Shown here one piece after another: positions 34,471 to 44,300 of a DNA stretch of 64,000 nt. Origin of the DNA: Opisthocomus hoazin. Lineage: Eukaryota; Chordata; Aves; Opisthocomiformes; Opisthocomidae. The stretch spans positions 18,089,115-18,153,114 of the forward strand of contig NC_134429.1 of the NCBI RefSeq assembly GCF_030867145.1. The letters run 5' to 3'. Each line of letters begins with the position of its first letter. Positions within the stretch are counted from its first letter, which is position 1. The notes beneath the pieces were generated by a model that saw only the letters and a list, made by a program, of their open reading frames with translations, did no database searches and had not been told where the DNA came from. The position numbers were made by a program, and so were the translations under genes.

Positions 34471-36691
34471 AGATACTGTATGTACAGTGAAAACAGCATA
34501 GAAGGGACCATTTGCAATTAGCGACTCCGTGGCAATTAAGCAACCAATTTAATTAACGAAAGGTTGAATAATTACTACTGTAAGTCACAGGCCTGTCCTA
34601 GACCCACCTGTGCCATGGAACCTCTTGGGTGGCTTTTTCAACGCGTGTGCTGTAGGGTGTGTGTGTGAGCCTTGAGCTGAGACGAGTTATCAGGTGTTCT
34701 CCACATCGCAGAGGAACGACTCAACCTCTGGTACCTCAATAGTGTTCAGATGTAGCCTTGGAATATGGTCGAACTGTTTGGTTTCAGCTCATTCCTTTAT
34801 CCTTTTTCCCCTGCTCCTTTTCATTTCGCATTTACAGAGTTCAGGTTTCACTCGTGGTGGTATTTGTTGGCCTAAATTTTCGAGTGGCTAGGGAAGGGAT
34901 TTCTTCTTGTCTCTTTTCTTTGGGGGGAAAGGAGAGTTTGAGACGAGACAGGGCTCCCCAACTTCAGACAGTTTTTACGGTGATCTGGTTTCTCCTGGGC
35001 GGGTGCCTGCGTGCTTTGCAAGCCCACAAACAGTGCCTGACTTTGGACACCTGAAATTACCAGCAGCTTCTGAAAACCTGGGCTGCTTCTCCCCCCAGCC
35101 TCTCCCCAAGGACAGTGTGGGCTTCCCAGGCTGAGGAGGCCTTTTTGGCTTTTAGAACAGACTCTAAATCTGCTTTTCATTCCCCTCTCACTTGCCAAGC
35201 CTCTGCCACAGCTCGGCAGCTCTCCCATTGCTCTGTGTTGCAGAGGACCCTGCGAATGTCCAGGCTCTGCTCATGCTGGGTGCCTCTTGGACAGCGTGGC
35301 AGTAGGGCTGTGACTTAGCTAGGTCACAGGAATCTGCTTTGCTCAAAGTAATGATGGAATCAGTGAAGTCTGCTGTGTTGCCTGCGTGTGCCTACACGTG
35401 AGCGAGGTCTCCATCCTTTTCTTCTCATTCCTACAAGCAACATCAGGATTTTCGTCTTCTGCTGGACTCGAATCGACTGGCGCGTTCAAGGTGCTGCTGG
35501 CTGTAGGGTCTCCTTTGAGGGGGGGTCAGCCTAAAAGCCCCACGGCCATGTCAGATGTGAAAGGTGCTGCTGCTGAGCCTTGGCCTGACACGCCGAGGTC
35601 CTGCCGAAGTCGCTGTGCGAGGAATGGCGAAAGGCCAGCCAGCCTGCGGACGGCAGTGCTGTACGAGGAGGAGAAGGCAGTGCAGGGCCAGAGAGGGAGA
35701 AACAGGGCTGATTTCAAACAAGGAATGAGTCGTCGCAGCAGTGGCTCAGCGTCTGGTCCAGTGGGCTGCTGTAGCGCGAAGGGGAGCTGCTGCAGGTAGG
35801 CGAAACCGGAGGGGAAGCGAGCAGTTGTAGCAGGCTGAGGAGAATTTTTGTGCCGTGTGCCCTTGGCCCCAGTTGTGATCTTTAGCAATTCACACTACAA
35901 ATGGCGTGCGATGCTGTCCTGCCTCTTGGGGACCAGGGAAACAGGTCACCTGCCCGCTGGGTCCTGAGCAATATCACCACCGAGCCTGTTCTGCAGAAAC
36001 CTGGGGAGGAGGGAGCCTTTCGTGTCTCTGATGTACTAACTATGCAGGTGCTCACTGCTCTCCTGTAAAGGAGAAAGAAGGAAGGAAAGGGCAAAATAAT
36101 TCCCCAGCATCTTGCGGGGGTCCGGAGCACCCCGACCCACACTGTGCGGACACGAGATGTCAGCATCTGCCCTGGGAGATCCCGGGGTGGAATTGCTTCT
36201 GGTGCTGCGCATCCCTTGCCGAGCAGGAGGCCTCGGAGGGGATGCGCGTCTGTGTCTGTCTGTCCGTGCGTAGTACCCTATCTGAGGGGAGGAGAGCTGT
36301 CAACTCTGTGTGGCTTCTCTGCCAGTTTTAGTTAGTGGCGTCTCACCCAAAATGTTGTTTGTGCGATTTCCCACGTGAGCTTTTCCCAGCGGAGGAGCGT
36401 CCCTGCGCGGGTGGCTCCGGGCTGTCTGTGTGTTGATGTGTTTCGCCCAGGGACCCCGGTGTCAGTCTGCAGCGAGACAGCCAGGCTAGGCAGAAGCCCT
36501 TGCCCCGTCGCGGGGGGAGCGGTTCGCTTAGCCTTACTGGTAGGCAGACCCGGTCTACTCCATGTCAAACCGTTGTCACTTTGATTTCTCTGTAAGTTAT
36601 CTGACTTATTTATGTGGAACTCCGTTTCTCTGAATTTTTTGCACTACGTGGGATTGGGGAGGGGATACAAGCAATAGAAGCCAACATGTAC

Positions 36692-36697
36692 AATAAA
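36692..36697 (+). terminator. Candidate KLHL17 polyadenylation signal AATAAA
   Basis: Canonical AATAAA in the context catgtacaataaagacgttt, 3.4 kb after the KLHL17 stop codon, with no coding exon in between. Cleavage would fall at about 36710-36725. No transcript evidence. Confidence 0.45.
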
Positions 36698-36790
36698 GAC
36701 GTTTTCTTGAATACCGGATCCTGCCTCTTGCATCCTTCCTGTTCATTCTCTGGCCCCGCTCCCGTGGAGCTGCTCTCCGTATCGCAGGGG

Positions 36791-36817
36791 GGTGGAAAGA
36801 GCAATGAGAAGCTGCAG
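36791..36817. repeat. 27-base dispersed repeat, copy 1
   Basis: Contains aaagagcaatgagaagctgc; matches the segment at 37566-37592 in 26 of 27 bases, with no similarity in the flanks. Just after the candidate KLHL17 polyadenylation site. Confidence 0.6.
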
Positions 36818-37565
36818 AGGTGGGGAAGGAGCCCCGGGCGGAGGGGGTGTGTGGCAGGCTGCTGCGCGGGCTCCGGTGCACCTCTGCCTGGGCAGCCACC
36901 CATGAGACCTCATCTGCCTGGGTGCAGCCACTCCAGGCTTCAAGGTGTTTGCACGGAGCAGGGACAGGCACCCATCCAGAGGCCGCTTTGGGCTGGCCCA
37001 GCCGTTGCGGACGTTGGCAGAGGAGCCGAAGCCAGCTTTGGAGGAACTGCTGCACCGCAGGTGAGCTAAAAGGAGCGGCTCTTAGCCCAGGTCCCGCTGG
37101 TTGCCCGGCCAGGGATGTTGCTGTCCTGTGGACAAGGTGCTTTGTATTCACGGAGGGTGCTGTGCCGGGGCTGTCCCCGCTCTGTGCGCCTGCCGCAGAG
37201 AAAGAGCAGGGCCGAGGTGCTGACGGTGTTGGGGACCGCTGGGAAAAGCCCAGCCCAAGGCACAGGGGCTTTAGAGGCAGAGTGATTTACACCTCTCCCC
37301 ACCATTAAATTCCAGTTCAGTCTCCCTAGGACTCCCAGTCTCTAATGCTGTTGACAGCTCGCCCCTGCAGTGGAAATGAAAACCAGATGAGAAACATCCT
37401 CCTGTACCTCCAGCTGCCACATGCATCTTGCCGAGGGACAGGCGTAGCTGGTCGGCCCCGTCCCGCAGCGGGCAGGCTCTGCAGCGGATCAGATCCACCT
37501 TGGCTAGCTGCTGCCAGTCACTGCTGCCGGCGGGGGAAATTCTAAGCCCATTTCACGGTGGTGGG

Positions 37566-37592
37566 GGTGAAAAGAGCAATGAGAAGCTGCAG
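37566..37592. repeat. 27-base dispersed repeat, copy 2
   Basis: Second copy of the 27-mer, same orientation, 775 bp downstream. The single difference is A for G at the fifth base. Function unknown. Confidence 0.6.
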
Positions 37593-39049
37593 GGCAACAT
37601 CCCAAGGGGCCCGAAAGGGAACTTTCCCATGCGTGTGTACTGCAAGCCCTGCGGTTAAGCCGCAACGCTGTACAGCAGGCATGCCAGACTTGGCTGTAGC
37701 CCGGCCGTGTCCTCTTTCTCGCTGCTCTCTAGGCTTTCGCTTCTGTTTCGGGCTGCTATAAATAACTACCATGCTGTAAAAGTAAAGTCTGAAGCCTAAC
37801 TACTTCCCCTCAGCTCAGACCCTCCTGGAAGCAGAGCAGCGGGGGTCCAGTTTGCCCTGCGAGCCCCTGTGCCCAGCAGCGAAGCGAGAGCTGTCCTCAG
37901 CCGCCGGTCACACCCGGCCCTGCCACCCGTGTTGGTGTCACCCGTGTCCCAGCCGGTGAGATGATGAGTGTTTGCAGGACCTGCACTAACAGCCCGAGAG
38001 AGGCAGTTCTATCACTGTTTTGAGCTGTAAGGTTCTATTTGGAACAAGCGCGTTGGAGGAACAGCACATTTCTGGTCACAGTGCTGATCGTGTTAGCCAC
38101 GGATCTTAACAGGAACCATACTTGTCCTGAATAAAACCCTGTTGTTGCTGTTTGCTGTAATTTTTGATCTCTGCCAGGAGGTGCTGGGACGTGGCTTTGC
38201 TGTTGGGAAGTCGTTCCACAGCTGTGCAGAGAGAACAGAGCCCGCAGAAGCACCCCGCCATCAAAATCGTGGCGTTTCTGATAGCAGCCCTCTGGAGAGG
38301 TGTCCTGTTGCGTTGCTCAGCCATGAAGGGCTAATGCATTATACCAGAGAGAAAGGGCAGGGGTATAAAGAGGCTGTTGTTAAAGGTCAAAAATGTGGAG
38401 GCCTTTTGGAAATTTTATGGCGTGTCCATTATCAGCAGCCATCTCTGGGCAAGTGTTGCCTGACTGTACAATTACCTCTTTGGGGTTATGTTGATTTTGT
38501 TACTGCAGGGTGACTTCAGCTCCAAGACAAGGCAGATGCAAATAGAGAGAGTCTAACAAGTCCAGTACGTCCATAAGGCCTCACATAGCAAATCCCAGTT
38601 TGATTCAAACAGATTTTCTAGGAAAACATCCTCTCCTGGTTTTCAAAATCCCCTCTTGAAGAAGCCATCACGATCCTCTGGCCGTTGTTCCGGTAAGAAA
38701 TAACCTTTCCTGTTAAAAATGCACGCCTTGTTCCTAGGTTCAACTCATCCAGCCTCACTTTCTCTGCATCTTTTCTTGTTATCTCCATGCCAGCTGGGTG
38801 TTGCAGGTCTGTTCCCCACGCAAGCGCTTCCAGCCTCGCTGCATCCCTGTAGCCTCTCTGCTACCGTAGCAAGATGGAGCTGCTGGACTGTCCCTCGGAA
38901 CAGCCTGGAGACGCGACCCGCTCTTCCCAGAGGACAGTCCCTGTTCACAGCTGCTGTGGGCTCTCCCTGGGCTGGCTGGCCTGTAATGGATTTGTGGCTC
39001 TTACCGTCTTTGTCGTGTTTCAGAGTCTTGCTAGAAAGTTGTGTAGATG

Positions 39050-40010
39050 TGCCTCATCATGTGCTTTATAGTAATTTCTTAGATCAGAGCTATTATTTAT
39101 ATTATCTAAATCTGATTTTTTTTTCAAAGGTAATAACATATTAGTTTGACAAGATCTAACTTCTATAATCCTGAGTTGATTTGTACTAATTACATTCGCC
39201 TCCTTTAATTCTTAGGGTTAGTCAAACTCCCTAACAGCTGTTACATCATTTTCCTAGGAGCTGGTGTCAACTGACGCACCCATCGTTACCGGGATGGTCT
39301 TCTTTACCCATTGAAATATTGGCATCCCCATTAACCTGCGCAATTTCTTTGCAAAGTCCGTAGTCCTGCAAGACTTACTGCAAATAAACAGCAGTGATCT
39401 AAGACTTCTGTTGTTCAGGTCTTGTAAAACTCTAGAGTAGGAATTCTCTGGACCTCCCGATCCCAAGCATCAGTTTTGTGTTTGCTTTTTAGCAGCCACC
39501 TACAGTACCATGGAATGAGCAGGGGTTTGTCATTTCCTATGACTGTACTGCCTGGTTTTGTCAATCCATAGGACAGAGAAATTTATTCTGCCTCTACCTT
39601 GTGTATTGTCATTAACTACTCACTATTATTATTTTTATTTCCACGCAGTTAAGGGACTTGTACTATTGTCAGGAATCTTTGGTTTGCCTCCTTTTAAAGT
39701 GTTGTTCTATAAATATCCCTTTAGTTTTGCTTGTCATAGAGATCTCCTTATGAGCTTTGCTTCCTTTACCAATTTCCCATAACTCTTGGATTTCAATATA
39801 TAGCAGCTTTCTCCTGTTTATTTGTTATATTTTTATACTATCTGTTTCACTTCACCTCTTATCCTGGCTGGTTCTTTTTAACCAATACAACTGTTCTCAG
39901 TGCAGCCTTTTGAATACCTTGGAGAATGATCAAACAATAATCACCGATATTATCTTTCTGCATCCTTTTTTCTTGTGGCTGAGCTGAACCGTAATCGATT
40001 TCCTTTTGGA
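39050..40010. other. AT-rich island, possibly an old transposable element
   Basis: A sharp drop in GC relative to both flanks, with T-rich runs on the plus strand and no CR1 tail. No terminal repeats or clear coding frame were recognised. The composition suggests inserted or differently evolving DNA, but the identity is unknown. Confidence 0.35.
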
Positions 40011-40334
40011 CCAACGCTCCCGATGATGCATTTATTAGGGGCTCCAGCTTCGTCCTGTTCGCTGATAAGAAATGTTCGCAGTGCCGCGGTCACTCGCTGC
40101 CTCTAAGCACCGCTGGGCTTTTAATTCTGGGGTTAATTCCTCTATAAATGAGGTTTAAGATGGGATTCGCCCACCTTCAGGGCACCGTTTGGTTAGCTGA
40201 GAAACCCCCAAGCTGGAATCGCTTTTAAGAAGAGGTGGGACTGGGTGAAGTCCAGGGGAGGAGGCAGGGACCCCCCCCTCCTGCCAGGCTCTCCCCCACC
40301 GCGGGGGATGCCAGCGGGCCCCGGCCAGCGGAGC

Positions 40335-40890
40335 TGCCCTGCCTGTGCTGCCTGAGGTGCCCTGCCCTGCCTGCCCTGCCTGTGCTGCCTGTGCTGCCTG
40401 AGGTGCCCTGCCTGAGCTGCCCTGCCTGTGCTGCCTGAGGTGCCCTGCCTGAGCTGCCTGCCCTGCCTGTGCTGCCCTGCCTGTGCTGCCTGAGGTGCCC
40501 TGCCTGAGCTGCCTGCCCTGCCTGTGCTGCCCTGCCTGAGGTGCCCATGCTGCCTGAGGTGCCCTGCCTGTGCTGCCTGAGGTGCCCTGCCTGTGCTGTC
40601 TGTGCTGCCTGAGGTGCCCTGCCCTGCCTGCCCTGCCTGTGCTGCCCTGCCTGTGCTGCCTGAGGTGCCCTGCCTGAGCTGCCTGCCCTGCCTGTGCTGC
40701 CCTGCCTGAGGTGCCCTGCCTGTGCTGCCTGTGCTGCCCTGCCTGTGCTGCCTGAGGTGCCCTGCCTGAGCTGCCTGCCCTGCCTGAGCTGCCTGTGCTT
40801 CCCTGCCTGCCCTGCCTGAGCTGCCTGTGCTGCCTGCCCTGCCTGTGCTTCCCTGCCTGCCCTGCCCGCTCTGCTCTGCCTGCCCTGCCC
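40335..40890. repeat. CTGCC/TGAGGTGCC minisatellite upstream of PLEKHN1
   Basis: About 550 bp made of short units such as ctgcctgtg, ctgaggtgccctgc and ctgcctgagctgcc, in nested higher-order order (for example ctgaggtgccctgcctgagc repeats many times). On the minus strand it gives a long low-complexity frame of Gln/Ala/Gly/His repeats that is not a gene. It ends about 230 bp before the PLEKHN1 ATG and is likely length-variable. Confidence 0.9.
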
Positions 40891-41330
40891 TGCCTACCCG
40901 CGCTGCCCGCCCCGCGCTGCCCGGCGCCCCGCTCCCCCGCCCCGCCCCTCCCCGCGCCGCCGCTGCCAGCCCCGCGCGGGGCGGGGGAGCGGGGCCGGGG
41001 CCGGCGCGGGGGAGCCGCGTCCCGGCAGCCTGGCACAGCCCGCACTAAGCGAGCCGCGGCGGGCGGGAGGGCAGCGCCGGCGGGACGGACCCCCGCACCC
41101 GCGCCCAGCCCCGCCGGCATGGGGAACATGGCCTGCGTGCCCCAGGCGCCCGGGAGGCTGCGGGGCTCGTTCCGCAGGAAGCCTTCGCTGAGGAAAGAGT
41201 GAGTACCGCCCGCCTGCGCTTCGACGGCTGCTGCGGCCGTGCGGGCTCCCCCGCTTCTTCCCCCCGCGGGAGGCACCGCACGGCGCCGGGCCCCGCTCGG
41301 CAGACCCGGCGGTGATTTCCGCGCTCGGCG
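40880..41330 (+). promoter_or_regulatory. PLEKHN1: CpG-island promoter region of PLEKHN1
   Basis: GC- and CpG-dense sequence (ccccgccccgcgctgcccgg, gcgcggggcgggggagcggg) surrounding the PLEKHN1 first coding exon, with GC boxes and no TATA box seen. The start site cannot be placed from sequence alone. Confidence 0.65.
41119..41198 (+). CDS. PLEKHN1: PLEKHN1 coding exon 1
   Basis: [20 protein letters not shown] then KPSLRK plus two bases. The ATG follows cgccggc; donor GTGAGTACC at 41199. Basic, with the acylation motif at residues 2-6. Confidence 0.93.
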
Positions 41331-44300
41331 GAATCGGGCTTTCGCGTGGTTTTGCGGGGTGCCGGGCTGTGGCGGCCGCGAGTGGCCGGGGAGGAATCCC
41401 GCGAGCGTCCCCGCGTCGCTGCCCCCGGGAGAAACGTGAATTATTTCATTTGGAAATTACAGCTCCCTTCGGTGGGACAGGCAGGGCAAGGTGCGGAATG
41501 CCTGGCGCTCCTTGTTTTCGCTTGCGATTTCTTTTTTTAGTCACGACGCCCAGAGTTGCGAGAAAACGACGGTCCCGCTCCTCTCACTTTAGAGAGAAAG
41601 CCCCAAATCCCAGCGCTTTGCCCCTGTGGTCTGAGCCGTGTTTGTAACCCTGAAGGAAGGCGCAGGGGGAAAGCGTCAGTGAAACCCGCTGGGTTCCGTG
41701 GTGCTGGGTACCGCAGCGATGGACGGCTCTCCCAAAATAGAGCCTTCCCTGCACGCCGCCTCTCCCACCGCCCGTGCTCCCACCGGCGCCGTGCCGGTGC
41801 TGCTGCCGGTACCGGAGCACAGACGGAGCAGAGCCCTCCCCATCCCGAGCGCTCCGGGCTGGAAAGGAGCTCCGCTGGGTGATTCCTCACGAACCCGCCA
41901 GCCCCGTCTATGTCCTGGGCTTCGAGGCAAACCCCATCAACTCTGCTAGGCTGGGGGACTTCTAATCAAGAGAAGGTGCTGAAACCCTTCCCTGGGTCTC
42001 CCGTTCTGCCACAAACTGGGAGCAAAACCTGTCGGAGTCTGCGGGGCTACTGTGGGGTAAAAGAGAGGGGATCAGCTGGGGAATTTGGACCCTGGAGGGC
42101 TGACGTCAGGTACCTGCAGTGGGGCAGCCAAGCCCCAGAGCACCTCCCGTCCCCACTGACTCACGGCTTCCCACGCTCGTGGCTCTCCGTGGAGATAAGC
42201 CCGGTTTCTGCTGAACTAAGTGCTGCAAAGAGAGAGCGAGTGCTGGGAAGTCCTACAAAGCAGTCCCAGGGCTTCTTGAACACCGTTGGTAACTGCTCGT
42301 TAATGGTGTGCGTGCAAGGAGAAGCTGGGGGCCTGGCTGGGAATGGAAGGAGGGAGAGAGGAAAACCACAGAGCCAGAAATCAAACCTGTTGGTGAATAT
42401 GTGTTGGTGTGTGTAACATGCATTGCCACTTCAGGGGCTTTGGAATAGTGGGCAGGGCTGGCTTTGGTCTTTGTATTTTGCAATGGAACATCTGGTCCTT
42501 CCGCTGGTTTGGAGACACAGATGAGCCCAGCTGATCGTTTGGTTCTGCAAAGAGAAGTGAAAAAGCAAAGAAATACCGACAAGTGCAGGACGAACCCCGC
42601 TACGATTCTCCCCGGCTGTTTGTCAGCCCTTTGCTGGGCTGGGACGATTAGAAAGCCTGTGACAAATTGCTTACTGAGCTTTCTGGCTTCCTTATTTCTG
42701 GGCAGAATTCACTATGCATCAACCTAGATCTGTGTTTACATGTGGGTTTTGGTTTTTTTCTCCCCTCTATAGACAAAATGGCAAGAGCAAACTGCCCAGC
42801 TTTTTTGGTACGGAAGGAGGGCGGGAGAGAGAGACGACCACAGACAAAATCCTGCAATATATTCCAGGAAAGGCAAGTACAAACTCATCCAGCTCCCCTC
42901 CCCGCTGTTCCCAGAGATTATTCCCACCCACCCCAGGGCCAGCGCAGGGTCCGGACCAGGGGCAGCAGCAGCTGGAGGTCACATCTGCAGCCCGGGAAGG
43001 GCTGAGCCCCGTGCCCTTCACAGCGGCAGAGCTAGCTGCTCCGGGGTCCCCATGCAGGCGTTGGGGGGACCTGCCATCACCCAAAACGAGAGGTGGGGTG
43101 GGGGGGTCGTGCTGCGAGCAAAGCAGGTGACGCGGTGGGAGAATTTCGCACACCCCTTCGCTATTGGTTCTTTTGTTTCTGGGTAGCCTGTGAAGGAAGG
43201 GAAAATTCGAGCGAGCATTCAAAGGTAGGATGATTCATTCCCACGCTGGAATGAGACGGAGCAGGCAGCGTATTAGCAATGAGCCTCGGGAAGGTAATCA
43301 GGAAGGGCAGGTCTGTCCCAGGCATGTATCAGCCTTGTGGCCATATGGCCCATTTCCCAGCACTGCTCGGTGAAAGCGGAGGTGAAACGATGAACCCCGG
43401 TACGTTTACTTGGTCCCTTTGTGTGTGCCAGGGATGTGGACCGAGCTTCGGGGCCTGTTGGGCTGTGCTGCATGTGCATCTCCCCCACTGCGTGACAAAT
43501 AGGCTATGTGGGTGTGGGGGAAGGGGAAACTGAGGCAGAGACTCACAGCTAGACGGAGGTAACGTCAGAGAAGGTCGGCAGCAGGACATTATCTCCTGGG
43601 TTTCAAGCTGCTGCCTCATTGTGTTTCACTGGTGATGAGGTGCTTGTCCAGAGCTTGGTGTATTGCAGGACCGAGTTCTGAGCAGTGCTGCATCTGCTTT
43701 GGGTTCCTGCAGCGATTCAAACATCTGCTCCTCACAAGCAGGGACCCTGCAGTCCCCTTCCCTTCAGCTGCTCCCAGATTGGCGCTTTCCAGCCCAAAGA
43801 ACCTTTCCTTTTCCTCATGTGGGCCTGAGAAAGGAGCAGGACTGGGATCCTACTCCTGGCTTGTGAGGTGGCCACGGATGAGTGCCGTCCTCTCTCTTGG
43901 GGAACGTGTCCTGACCTGTAAAGGTGGGAAGCACAGCGGAACTGGGACTGTTTCGCAGTCCTGCCCGTTATTTGTGAATGAGAGTGATGGGTACGTGGCA
44001 TGGGCATGGTTCCCCTCAAGACTCAGCTGGCATCCAGCAGGGTTGGACAGTGATGGGACCAGGTCCTGGACGGATCCTGGATACTTCCCCAGGGGAAGCA
44101 GGGAGAGCTGTCATGTTAGCGGATCCTGGAAAATGAATCCTGCAAGCTGACAGAGCTGAGGTCAGCGAGAGATTATTCATTTGGGAGCACGAGAGCGTGG
44201 GATCTCTTCAGGGAAGGAAGGAGGGTGCAGCAGTTGTTTAGATGTTACCCTTGCCTGGGGCAGATGGGATTCAAACTCCTTGCTCAGCTGCAAGCTTCTT

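Larger units (their letters stand above)
33261..36715 (+). other. KLHL17: Probable KLHL17 3' UTR
   Basis: About 3.4 kb after the TGA without an exon or recognised repeat other than a short TG run. It ends at a plausible AATAAA signal. The T-rich stretch at about 34235-34330 could hold AU-rich control sites. An earlier polyadenylation site is possible; mammalian 3' UTRs of this gene are shorter as I recall. The length is inference. Confidence 0.4.
36716..41118. other. KLHL17-PLEKHN1 intergenic region
   Basis: About 4.4 kb without a recognisable exon. Contains the paired 27-mer, possible old LINE remains near 38510-38780 (minus strand, too decayed to classify), an AT-rich island (39050-40010), the CTGCC minisatellite and the PLEKHN1 CpG island. 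Confidence 0.5.

Noticed and set aside
40155-41276. A 373-codon minus-strand open frame
   Set aside because: It is the translation of the CTGCC minisatellite plus the antisense of PLEKHN1 exon 1; it is low-complexity and has no support as a gene.
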